Source: Siderastrea siderea (taxonomy: Eukaryota > Cnidaria > Anthozoa > Scleractinia > Rhizangiidae). Taken from it: a stretch of DNA of 64,000 nucleotides. This document shows, piece by piece, positions 45,451 to 55,316 of this stretch. The translations under genes were made by a program, and so were the position numbers. Positions within the stretch are counted from its first letter, which is position 1, and each line of letters starts with the position of its first letter. The stretch lies in contig OZ034970.1 in the NCBI GenBank assembly GCA_964030785.1, positions 18,932,134 through 18,996,133 of the forward strand, in the 5' to 3' direction. Under the pieces are notes generated by a model. The model was not told the origin of the DNA and ran no database searches. It was given only the letters and a program-made list of their open reading frames with translations.

Positions 45451-46317
45451 TGTACAGTAGTTTAATATACCATTGACGTTATATTTAACTTTGTATATTT
45501 CTCTAAGCTCACACTGAAGTGGCCTATTATTTGTACTTGGTGCAAATTTTATTTTAATTATTAAACCTACAGAAAGTCTAACCTGGGAGAAATATGTACA
45601 ATTAAAACAAAGATTTGGAAATAATAGTTTCTAGTCAACCTTTTGAGCCTTCCATTGACCAGTCAAACAGGCCATAGAAAAATGCAAAAATCCATGGAAG
45701 TCTGACCAGAAAATCCCAATGAAAATTTTTTCTTTTGCCACCTGTACCTCCTTTCAAATAATTTCACGATCCATGGGATTTTTGCCAAATTTTATCCTAA
45801 AGAAAAGCTATTTTCTTTTGCTCATCCACTAACTTGTCTAGTTCTCGAAAGTACCTTTACCCAGAATCTCGGTAATTCTTTCAAGAACAGTTATTTTATT
45901 ACTTAAGTTTTAAGTTTTTTGTGTCGATTGTGCCCTTGAAGGGCTCCATCCGGTTCGACAAGTCTGTCATAATGGAAGACTAAGATAAAATAAAACTGTG
46001 ATTCTGTCATTTAATTTCAAAACCAACTTTGCAACTCGCGAACTTCACCGCACATCCCTTTGTTCTCAATTTCACGATCAATTTCGGACATCTGCGTAAT
46101 TAAATTGCAAAGTTCCTTGGAAACTTAGGAAATTTCAATTGAAATTCGAAAACCGTCCTTAAAAATTGTGAACCGCACTGTAAGCAAAATAGAAAGAGTT
46201 CTTATATGTTTTTTAATGTCATTTTACAATGTAAATAACTTTTTATTAGGTAAAATGTTGTTTTCACCAGCAACTAAAGTAATAGTCACATTTCTTTCTT
46301 TAATCTCTGTCATCCGA

Positions 46318-48911
46318 CTAGCGACCTTTCCAAAGACCTACAATCACACAAAGTGACCTTCTACAAAGGCCGCCGAGACCTCCCCATTGTGCCGTCTGAT
46401 GTGTTGACATGTGCTGAGAACGACGCAGTTCTGAAGACCTCTGAAGCTTCTTTTCAATGCCCCGAAGACACACAGCTCTCTTATTGCGTCACGCAATCCA
46501 GTAGGTGTCCAAAACAATGTTTCTTTCGTTGTGCATCTCGATTCCTTGGATGACCCTGAAGATCGTTTATCAGGTGATCTTTGTGCGTGGGAGCAGAAAA
46601 AAACACGATCAAAATGGTATCTTGTCAAGGTTACAGCTGACGTAAAAGCGTGTAATGTGACGAAAGTAGATGACAAGTTAGACGGCTGTTATCAAGTATA
46701 CCGGAGACCATACATCAACAAAAGCGATAGGAGTCTTCGTAAGACTGTCGTAAACATCCTGATGGTCAACATCAAAATCTCGTTTTCGTGAAGTACCATT
46801 TTGAAGGTACCGAAGAACATCCTTTAAGTGTTAAGCCCCATGGAAACTTCAATAAGTGTTCCATTCCGTACTTGCGAACCTACAGAAGCACCATCAGTAA
46901 GTTGAAGGAGGCTGTTGGAAAGGAACATTGTGGATTAAAAAGGGCTCTGCACGACGTTGGAGGGCTAGAGTTTTGCAATTCAAAGGGGGCCCTACCACGC
47001 GGGGAAGACAGGCCAGCTACTTCAAGGCCATCGCAGACGAAAAAGTAGTTGATCCTATTCTAGACATCACACAGGAAATGAAGATGGAATCGGTGCAGTG
47101 GTGCAGATAAGTTTATAAGATGCTACAGTCTCGATGATGACTGCCCGAAGGTGGTCCTGTTTTCCGATGATCAAGTAGATGATCTGGCGAACTTTTGTTG
47201 TCATGACGTTGTTGGTCATAAGTCCTTACTTTACGTGGACGTAACCTTTCAACTTGGCCCATTTTTTGTTCTCATGACTACCTACAAGAACACCACAGTG
47301 TTCACCAAGCGTTCCGACCCTCCTTCCTGTCCACTCATGATAGGACCCATGATGCTCTGTATATTAAAAGAGAAGACGACATACCTCACACTGTTCCAGA
47401 AACTGACAGCCCAAGTTCCTGGCCTTCAAGTTTATCTGCAGGGATATTCTACTCACGCAGAGGTATCCCTGAGACTGGCTCTTGCACAGGAGTTTGAGCG
47501 GTCTTTGTCTTTCCTCTGTAAAACACACGTAGAAAGAAAAAAAAATTGGCATAAGCTGCGGTTTTCGCAGTCCCTTACAAATGCATTGTCGTTGACATCT
47601 TTGGAAATGGTGGACTTATCTTCGCCGATACAGAGGAGGCTTACCAACGCGGTGTTGAGAACTTAACATCAAAGTGGGACGCTCTGGAATCAGCTGAAAC
47701 AGGCAAACCACCCCAATTTTCAAAGTACTATCGTGTCTTCAAGTCACATGATATTTGGCATCATGTCACTGCTAAGGTGTCCAGAGATGCTGATTTTGAA
47801 GACCAAGCTCAAACAAATAACGTGTCAGAGTCCGGTAACGCCTTGCTTAAAAGATGGCAAGATTTTCAAACCTCGGATATGAGCTCATTTATCGATGACG
47901 TAAAGGATCTAGTGAACAAGCAGAAAAATGACGCAAAAAGAGCTTTTCTTGGTCTTCATAGTCCTTACATTGTGCGACCTGAGTAAACAGAGTATGTGAA
48001 GTCTCAGGCAGGATTTTTTTATGGTAACCCTGGAAGGCGCGCCTCTCCAGACAAGCCGATTGTTGACCCAGTCAATTACGAAGAAATGTATCAGTATCGG
48101 CATGCGCCCCCTCGACATTTGGGATTGGAGAGGCTGGAGAATCTTGAAATAATCAGTGACAATGTTATCCTTGAAGACTACCAGTTCCCATCAAGTATGT
48201 TGTGTCACAGGCTGTGTGTATCAACAGCAAATCTGTTTCCCGAAGGCTTTTTGACGTTGTCGATATTGAAGATGCAACTGATGCTGACTGTACTACAGAT
48301 GAAGCCAGTGTTTGCAATCAGTCTTCAGCTGCAGCTCAGCTTCCGAGTAGCTCAGAAAAATTGCACAGTGTATGCAAACATGTACTGCAGGGAGTTTTTA
48401 CCGAAAAGGACTTAAAAGCACTTGCAGCAAAAGCAGCACAGCCCATCGAGAAGGATTCAATTCGGGATAGGTTTGATTCCCAGAGTCATTTTGTTAAAAG
48501 CACGTCTTCTAACAATCCTCACACAGTGAGGAGGTTAGCCTCTGGAATGTTTGCCTGCGACAAAGAGTGTCTCAGGTACAAGACTAGAAAGCTGTGTTCC
48601 CATGTTATTGCTGTAGCCTTCCGCGAAAACCATCTTACAGAGTTCCTAAGCAAATTCAAGGAAGGAACCTGACCACTTTGACAACATTTGGTGTGAATTC
48701 CAATGCTGGTAGGAAAAGACCTATGGCATCAAGAGCCCGGCGTAAATCCCCCGATCCAATGACATCTGCGATGACCACAAGGCAGCCCTTAACTATCGGA
48801 GAAGTTCTTGCAAGTAATACCGCTGAAGAATACACAGCACAGACGTCAAGGGATCCTCTTCGCCTCACAATCCGCCCAGCAAAGCCTGCAGTTTCACCAA
48901 CAATTCCTTGA
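46318..48911 (+). pseudogene. MULE-type transposase remnant with SWIM zinc finger
   Basis: Consecutive plus-strand frames carry pieces of one protein: SHKVTFYKGRRDLPIVPSDV (46348), LDSLDDPEDRLSGDLCAWEQ (46531), YHFEGTEEHPLSVKPHGNFN (46791), then the MULE domain at 47130-47950 with LLYVDVTFQLGPFFVLMTTY, QGYSTHAEVSLRLALAQEF and NNVSESGNALLKRW. A SWIM finger follows (FACDKECLRYKTRKLCSHVI, about 48550-48620), then a basic C-tail. The position usually held by the second catalytic Asp reads STHAE, with His in place of Asp. At least five frame changes and this substitution show a dead copy. Its 3' end is cut by the Ngaro element at about 48902. Confidence 0.85.
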
Positions 48912-49030
48912 AATATCTCCCGCGAACCAAGAAGGTCAGGACACACATTTTGTTTGGCATGGAGAGAGTTTTATTAATAATAGAAATAACAACCCGAGAT
49001 ATCAACTGAAATAAAACTCTCTGCCCACCA
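48902..49030 (-). repeat. Ngaro split direct repeat B2
   Basis: From AATTCCTTGAAATATCTCCC to AACTCTCTGCCCACCA. Near-identical to B1 at 49298-49425. Confidence 0.92.
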
Positions 49031-49048
49031 TAAGGGTGGGAGGGATGG

Positions 49049-49297
49049 GAAAGAAAACGAATCACTGCAGCTAATTACGTTAGATACAACAGCACGTACA
49101 TTTACTGAACGAGCGAATCAAGAATGGACTCTGTACCCTGTTGCACAATACAATATACCGATAAACACGTGTTGAAATAAGACCCTAACTGTAACGTAAC
49201 CCGACACGATGAAAGACATCAACCAACATGCCAACAACCGAAACAATGATCCCGATAAGGGGAATTAAAAATTTTGAGGTGCTTCCCAAAATAACCC
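49049..49297 (-). repeat. Ngaro split direct repeat A2
   Basis: From AAAGAAAACGAATCACTGCA to CCCAAAATAACCC. Matches A1 at 54997-55316 apart from the 59-bp insertion there and a few substitutions. Confidence 0.92.
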
Positions 49298-49425
49298 AAT
49301 TCCCTGAAATATCTCCCGCGAACCAAGAAGTCAGGACACACATTTTGTTTGGTATGGAGAGAGTTTTATTAATAATAGAAATAACAACCCGAGAGATCAA
49401 CTGAAATAAAACTCTCTGCCCACCA
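49298..49425 (-). repeat. Ngaro split direct repeat B1
   Basis: From AATTCCCTGAAATATCTCCC to CTCTGCCCACCA, directly abutting A2. Partner of B2. Confidence 0.92.
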
Positions 49426-49470
49426 AACCCCCAAACAAACTGTGTGTCCTGAATAAGCGAGAAACACTAA

Positions 49471-51770
49471 TTAATGAGGGTGAGTTAATGGCTGGCTAAC
49501 TGTTCGCGCGACCCGCAATTTTGCTGGCAAGGCAAAATCCAAATAACTCGTATACGCCTCGGATGACCAGTCCTTAAACACTTGAATAAGTTCACCCGGT
49601 ACCCCACACTGAAATGCCCAATTCGCTCCACCCCTACGAAAAGAGTGCCCTCGATAAGTGTGAGCCAGAGAAACACCAGCTAACGATAAACGCCTGCGAA
49701 AAACCCGAACAAAAACACTTTTAGTGATAGGAGAAAGAGACCCGTCCGAGGATGGAAAAACGAAGGCAGGCATACTGGAACGTGCAGGAATGAGTGCACA
49801 CATACGGTGACACATAGTGACTGGGCATAATGGCGAATTGGGAATTTCAACAAGGGGCAATTACAAATGACGCGACCCGGTCTGATTAGTTTTCGACCAC
49901 TTAAAGTCCGCTGTTCACGGAGAAGCGCATGCGCGAGCGGAACGGCTCAAAAATAAATTGTACGGGTCGACACTAAATTCGAACTGAGCTTATGGTGGGA
50001 AAATCCGTTGAAATCGCGCCCTAATATTGCACATCCGCTCTTCGCTTTCCACTTTTGGTAGTCTTTATTTCCTGTTGTAAATATTAGTTCGATTTTTATA
50101 ATGTTGAAAGTGATTTAGCAGCCGAAATCGGCATTTTAATCAATGGATGATCAGAAGAGATGTCGTGGTAGACAGCAGAACACAATACATTCACGAGATT
50201 GAAGAATCCTTGAGTCTTACGAACCAGTATTTTAACTGTTGCGGATTTAACAAATGGAAAATCGTTAAGAACTACAACCAGACCATCACAAGCAGGTCAA
50301 ACAATAACCTTTGTCCGAATTGCTGCTGGAGATCTATCAGTTGGATGCTAGTAGTTCGCCATAAGACAACAGAGGTGCAATGTTTTAACTCCAAGAATTC
50401 TATTTCTATTTTAACCACAACCACGAAGTGGAGTTAAAACGACAGCGCCAGAAGCTGTAGCTTCTTTATGATCAAAAGAGATGGCAACAGTCTCAGAATA
50501 ATTAATTTGGATCTGAACATCCGTGATAAAGAAAGTTACAGGTCTTGCAGATAACCGCAAGCAAACAATCAAATTACGTATTAAAAAACTCGTGGATCCT
50601 TTCATAAATTAAACGTCACTCTTTTAAGCGGCTTTTAGAAATCCTGCAATTAAACTGAGCACAAAAACCTAACTAGTTGCCAAAGAACTAGCACACACAG
50701 AGGCACAAAGATTTCAAACGGCTCCAAGAACATCAAACGCTCCAAACAGTATCACAGCTTGAGGTTTCTCCCGGATCAATAGGTCAACCACACAATTTAC
50801 GGGCACAATTTCGCTGTGTCGCCTTCAAATCATGTTGATCAAGGGAGAAATCTTGATCAAAGGGACAAAGAGCTGTTACCATTGTACGTGGGCAAGCTCT
50901 ATTTTGAAGGCTGGAATAGCTTCAACAACTAGCGGCAGTCGTGCTTGGCCTGTCATATCACATATTATCGACAACAAGTTATAACAATTTACCGCCGTAT
51001 CCCGCCAGGGTTGTGAACGCGCTTCTAATTGGTCTAAAAACAATTATCTTGACAGCGCTCAAGTCATCGCTCGCACATGCGCTGAACCGTGAAACTCTGC
51101 CTTTAAACGTAACAGTGATACCATGAGGAGCCGAAACTATGTCCCCCCTACATAAATGTTTGCGTGAATCAAAGGAGCGCACAGAAGCTGGAACAATATT
51201 AGAAATGCGGGCCAACAAGAAGAAGGCAAACAAAAAGGCACACGAAAAGGTGATCTCCTTCGGAGAAGAATCAGGAGAAAACGAGTGTTGAACTAATGTG
51301 AAAAGAATATGTGGTGTCACAGAAGGCGCCCTAACAGGACGATGTAACGCAATCCTGTCGATACCGCGCAGGGTGACCCTAATTGCGAATTCCTTAAGCG
51401 AGGGAAACTCATGCCCCAGCGCAACGTGCAAAAACTTAACTCCACTAAGATAATTCCTCACGGAAGCTGGAGTCATGGATCTCCTTAAAAACTGACAATA
51501 CAAACACACAGTGTCTACCGATGCTGGTAATGAGTCTAGAAAAAAATGCAAACAAAAGAAAAAGTAAGTCCGCCACTGCGTTAAATGATTCTTATGAGTT
51601 CCTGCGGCGAAAGCCGCCTTGCGAGTAACCTTTAATTCCCGCCGCAGTTCTTGCAGGTCACGATCTAAAACAGAAGGATAATTAATAGTCATGAATGCTA
51701 AAGACATCAGGCGGAACGACGACTTCAACAACCTCAGGAAACGAAGAAAGTCGACGAAAACGCTCCTCAT
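49471..51770 (-). pseudogene. Ngaro tyrosine recombinase, split by a MITE
   Basis: The N-terminal part runs from ATG 51770 to about 51107: TRKAAFAAGTHKNHLTQWRT, SVRNYLSGVKFLHVALGH, then FFLLARISNIVP with the first catalytic Arg. The reading breaks off at GITVTFK, where the MITE begins. Beyond the MITE it resumes at 49900 with WSKTNQTGSRHL, hits a TAA at 49863-49861, then continues SPLCPV, YRGHSFRRGGANWAF (H-x-x-R) and SSEAYTSYLDFA (nucleophile Tyr) to the stop at 49471. Joining at one TTAA keeps the frame, giving the usual VTFK-WSKT transition. The enzyme inserts element circles by site-specific recombination. This copy is dead because of the insertion and the TAA. Confidence 0.88.
49905..51102. 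mobile_element. 1198-bp MITE with TTAA target duplication (Kolobok/piggyBac-like)
   Basis: Flanked by TTAA at 49901-49904 and 51103-51106. Left end AGTCCGCTGTTCACGG and right end (reversed) AGGCAGAGTTTCACGG match at most positions, and similarity continues inward (GCGCATGCGCGAGCG versus GCGCATGTGCGAGCG). No transposase ORF inside. TTAA targets are used by Kolobok and piggyBac; ends starting AG favour Kolobok, which is inference. Confidence 0.85.
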
Positions 51771-51779
51771 AAACACTAT

Positions 51780-53821
51780 CTAGATGCAACGCGACAACAA
51801 ATCGGCTGCGCGATTCTCTTCACCCGACAAGTGAATAGCATGCAATTCAAAATCAAAGGAGGTGGCGACGAACCAAATGTCACTCAAAATGCCAGCAAGT
51901 AACCTATCCTTCACCTTCCCGGAAGAGAGCGCGGAAACCACGGCTGCGTTGTCACAAAACACCTGAATATTCGTAACCCTGACCAAAGATGACCCCACAA
52001 ACGAACCGCGACTAAAATGGCTAACGCCTCCAGCAAATGAATCTGCGCGTAAACGGCGAGGACGTCTGAAGGAAACACGACATGAAAATATTGAGACGAA
52101 GAAAGACCACCACATCCTGATAGACACACATCCGTGGAGAATACTGTATCTGGCGCTGTCCAAGACAACGAGGAGATAATAGATACACCGTTGTAGCTTC
52201 GCATGAACCGCAGCCACCAGGCAATATCTTTTCGAAACTCCCCAGTAAGACGAGAGTGATGAGAGTTCCGTTTCAGTGTTCTTAACAACGCTAAAATCCG
52301 CGCTAGAAACAATCTGCTCTGCCGAACACATTTTGAAACAAAAGAGAGTTTAACGACAAGAGATTGCAGTTCCGATTTGGTGGCAGATCTCCTGACGGAC
52401 CAAGCACTGAGAAGAGACTCGATTTCTGCCAAACGTTCTGGTGTAACCGACATTGTCATTTGTACAGTATCGAACTGTACACCCAAACACGTAGCGATCG
52501 TGGAAGGTGGGCAAGCCTTAGTCGGAGACTCTTCCAAACCGAGTTCCTCCAGAAGGTGTCCACAATGTTCATATGCCTGCCAGGCAGTATCTGGAGGAGC
52601 CACTCCTATAAAATCATCGAGATAACTGAGAGTGTGATGTCCTTCCGCCTCACAGATGAAACAAACTGCAGAAGTAATACGCTGACACGCCATCGCAGCT
52701 GACCGCAATCCCATGGGCAAAACAACGTCAAAATATAAACTATGATTCCAGCAGTACCCCAATAAAGGGTAATCCCGCGGGTCCACAGGGAATTGGCGAT
52801 AAGCCCGTTTTAAGTCACGCTTGTATATCAAACAGCTGACACAAGTAGACCAGATTAACGACGCAATGTTATCCACTGTTGGATACGTTAAGGAAATATC
52901 TTCTCCTAAATAACTACAAAAAGAAATGTCATCGTTAACTGAAGTGCCTGCAGGCCAAGTTAAATCAACAATGATGATGCGACGTTCCGAATAATCCTGT
53001 TTAGGTACGGAGTTCAATGGAGACAAGGCAAGGGGACACGAAAAAGGATTAAACGAGTAAGGACCAATCACGGCTTGTCCACGCCTCTCGGATAACAAAT
53101 AAGAATCGATTGCATCTGGAAACAATAACGCACCCTGATGATTTCGCAATTGACTACAAGGGAAACCATATGAAGAGTAGTCATATCCTACAGGCCAGCC
53201 GTACTCTAGAAAATCACCTATTTGTGCGTCCTTGTAATTTCGCAGATACTCACGCCAGCAAGAAGCGTTTAAACGAGACGGAACGGGTAAGCGGCAAGAA
53301 ACATAGTTTGGTTGACTAGAAGCGCACACAAGTTCATGCAACGTGACAAAATCGATGTATGACGAAGTAGACGATACATTTGACGACAAAACAGTACTGG
53401 GCGAATCAATAAAATCGTCGCCACTATTAACAACGGACTTGACTTGACTAACTGGACTAGACTGGACTGAAACCTGGACTTCAACACCATCAGAAGCAGA
53501 AACGCCCTGACAACCGACAGACGCGTCGCTATCCGAGACTGAAAGTTGAACTCTCGACTCGACGCTAGAACTTGAAACTGGTAACACGAAACTAGTACAC
53601 TGTAAATAAGAATCATCCCGTTGATCACTTGAATTTACAGGATCACGTGTAATCGCTGTGTCCTGACCATGTTCACAGGCGTCACTATCTGAGACTGGAA
53701 ACGAAACACTTGACTCGACGCTGGAACTTGAAACTGGAAACGAAGAACCAGTAGAACGTAAATTAGAGTCATCTTGTTTATCACCAAATTGTACGGGATC
53801 GCGTGTAATCGCTGTGCCGAG
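51780..53821 (-). CDS. Ngaro reverse transcriptase-RNase H (pol), frameshifted
   Basis: The frame is open from just after the gag stop (53821) to about 51985, with no ATG before the RT core. A Ser-rich linker with a 52-codon duplication is followed by YGWPVGYDYSSYGFP, NPFSCPLALSPLNSVPKQD and TWPAGTSVNDDI. The RT motifs are IYKRDLKRAYRQFPVD, VVLPMGLRSAAMACQ and LSYLDDFIGVAPP with the YLDDF catalytic pair. RNase H: TVFSTDVCLSGCGG, IHLLEALAILVAVRLW, then in the +/-1 frame VFCDNAAVVSAL and ENRAADLLSR. The frame change near 51985 between the second and third RNase H motifs breaks the enzyme. The missing start codon suggests translation by readthrough from gag. Confidence 0.88.
53505..53817 (-). 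repeat. 156-bp in-frame tandem duplication in the gag-pol linker
   Basis: CACAGCGATTACACG starts both units (minus strand, at 53816 and 53660). Each contains TTTCAAGTTC-AGCGTCGAGT, encoding FPVSSSSVESS and LPVSSSSVESR. The period of 156 bp is 52 codons, so the frame is kept. Confidence 0.85.
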
Positions 53822-54976
53822 TCATGAAACCAAACTACCGCGGGTTGTCTGAGAAGGTGAAGTGTTGCTGGAAGAACTAGCAAAAGGACACTCAGGGGAA
53901 TTCTCCAGATGTCGCTCCACCTCTTGCTTTGTGAGCCAACATTTCGCGCAAATATGTTGCACCCATTTCCGTTCATTTCTGATCTGGCCATAATGATCTT
54001 TGGTGAAAGTACACTTCCCGGTTTGGAATGCCTTGCAAAACTGGACCGTAGCATTCTGTCTCGAAACTGACGCGTTCGACGATCGCGGCTGATTGGCTTG
54101 TCCGTGTAACAAGCGAGCTTCGAGATGTGCAAAGGAATCGCCCCAACGTAAACGACCGCACTCAATTTCGAACAACACTGCTGCATGAAGACTGCGAACC
54201 GCCGGCCATGAAAATTGTGTAGCCAAATACATAAGCGTCGCAAAGTGGTCAGTACGTGCATCCCGCTCTTCGGCATTCAAACTAGGAAGGCGAAGGATAG
54301 AAGCGAATCCGGCAGCAAATTCAGCTAGAGTCAAACTGTCATAAGCAACTTCTTTACTAATGTACGCGAGACTAAATTGGCTCTGCGGCCAAGCCTGAGG
54401 GTGCACCACCCGACTTGTGATTTTGGCCGTTTTTCCCGACCGCAACTTCTTACCTCGTTTGGTCTGATCTTTTCGCTTCCCATCCTCATCATCAGCAGAA
54501 TCCTCCGAACCGCTTGAATCAGAAAGGCCAAGTTGCTGAAGCTTAGTTTCAACGCGAGAACTTAATCCAGGTGTCGCACGAATATCTTGAACAGTTAAAG
54601 TCGGAGGAAGAGAAGACGATGCTTTAAGGGGCGGAACCTCCAGTTGTCCTCTGAGACGAGCATTCTGTTGATGCAAAGATGATAACTCACGTTGTAGGTC
54701 GCGAAGCTCCGATGTGCGAAGCAATTCCGCGTTTTCCGCTCTCGCAGCTTCCAAGGCAGAACGTAGTGACGCGGCCGGATCAGCAGGAACAGGCAACGAT
54801 GTCAGAGGAACTGAAAAACTCGCAACGGAAGGCTTGTAGTCCTGTTGCACAGGAGATGTATCGGCCGATGCAGTCTTAACTGACTTGTTTGATCCCTTTA
54901 AACCTGGCGAAAGCCCCGCTTCTAAGGCGGCATAATCAACTGGAGGGATCGCTCGACGATCACGCTTAGCTGCCAT
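53822..54976 (-). CDS. Ngaro gag-like protein, 384 residues
   Basis: I start at ATG 54976 (MAAKRDRRAIPPVDYAAL); the frame is open 36 nt further upstream but without ATG. Features in order: Ser/Pro-rich N-terminus, a coiled coil (AENAELLRTSELRDLQRELS), an acidic and basic middle (SGSEDSADDEDGKRKD), a conserved helical core (LTLAEFAAGFASILRL, ATQFSWPAVRSLHAAVLF) and a Cys/His module (FCKAFQTGKCTFTKDHYG, HICAKCW). It should bind element RNA and form particles. It ends at TGA 53824-53822; the same frame then stays open through pol. It appears intact. Confidence 0.88.
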   Translation of the reverse strand: MAAKRDRRAIPPVDYAALEAGLSPGLKGSNKSVKTASADTSPVQQDYKPSVASFSVPLTSLPVPADPAASLRSALEAARAENAELLRTSELRDLQRELSSLHQQNARLRGQLEVPPLKASSSLPPTLTVQDIRATPGLSSRVETKLQQLGLSDSSGSEDSADDEDGKRKDQTKRGKKLRSGKTAKITSRVVHPQAWPQSQFSLAYISKEVAYDSLTLAEFAAGFASILRLPSLNAEERDARTDHFATLMYLATQFSWPAVRSLHAAVLFEIECGRLRWGDSFAHLEARLLHGQANQPRSSNASVSRQNATVQFCKAFQTGKCTFTKDHYGQIRNERKWVQHICAKCWLTKQEVERHLENSPECPFASSSSNTSPSQTTRGSLVS

Positions 54977-54996
54977 TTTAAAAGCAAACGAGAAAA

Positions 54997-55316
54997 AAAG
55001 AAAACGAATCACTGCAGCTAATTACGTTAGATACAACAGCACGTACATTTACTGAACGAGCGAATCAAGAATGGACTCTGTACCTTTCTCCTCCGCAGAG
55101 GCTCCCGTTAGCGCGACTGTAGGAGGCCTCTGCGGACGAGAGAGACTCTGTACCCTATTGCACAATACAATACACCGATAAACACGTGTTGAAATAAGAC
55201 CCTAACTGTAACGTAACCCGACACGATGAAAGACATCAACCAACATGCAAATAACCGAAACAATGATCCCGATAAAGGGAATTAAAAATTTTGAGGTGCT
55301 CCCCAAAATAACCCAA
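54997..55316 (-). repeat. Ngaro split direct repeat A1 (5' end of element)
   Basis: Matches A2 from AAAGAAAACGAATCACTGCA to AAATAACCC, interrupted by the 59-bp insertion and its 11-bp duplication. It precedes gag and should hold the promoter. Confidence 0.9.
55085..55143. mobile_element. 59-bp inverted-repeat insertion with 11-bp direct repeat
   Basis: A2 lacks this segment, so it is an insertion. It is flanked by GACTCTGTACC at 55074-55084 and 55144-55154. Its ends CTCCGCAGAGGC and GCCTCTGCGGAC are inverted repeats. Size of direct repeat and ends suggest a tiny MULE-type MITE (inference). Confidence 0.8.

Larger units (their letters stand above)
43391..46317. other. Noncoding AT-rich region between satellite and MULE remnant
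   Basis: No ORF with recognisable protein similarity. Notable content is a CAGAGTCCAG short tandem run (44404-44466), an (AT)n run near 44915 and the 16-mer cluster at 45335-45450. It could include the 5' part of the MULE. Confidence 0.45.
48902..55316 (-). mobile_element. Ngaro-type tyrosine-recombinase retrotransposon, nearly complete
   Basis: In transcription order (right to left) it has repeat A1 (55316-54997), gag (54976-53822), RT-RNase H (53821-51780), recombinase (51770-49471), repeat B1 (49425-49298), A2 (49297-49049) and B2 (49030-48902). A1-ORFs-B1-A2-B2 is the split-direct-repeat layout described for Ngaro and PAT elements. Secondary insertions are a 1198-bp MITE in the recombinase and 59 bp in A1. 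It interrupts the C-terminal part of the MULE remnant. No target duplication is seen, as expected for this insertion mode. Confidence 0.92.

Noticed and set aside
53635..54276. 213-codon minus-strand ORF overlapping gag
   Set aside because: It lies in another frame of the gag coding region and of the duplicated linker; gag has the conserved features.
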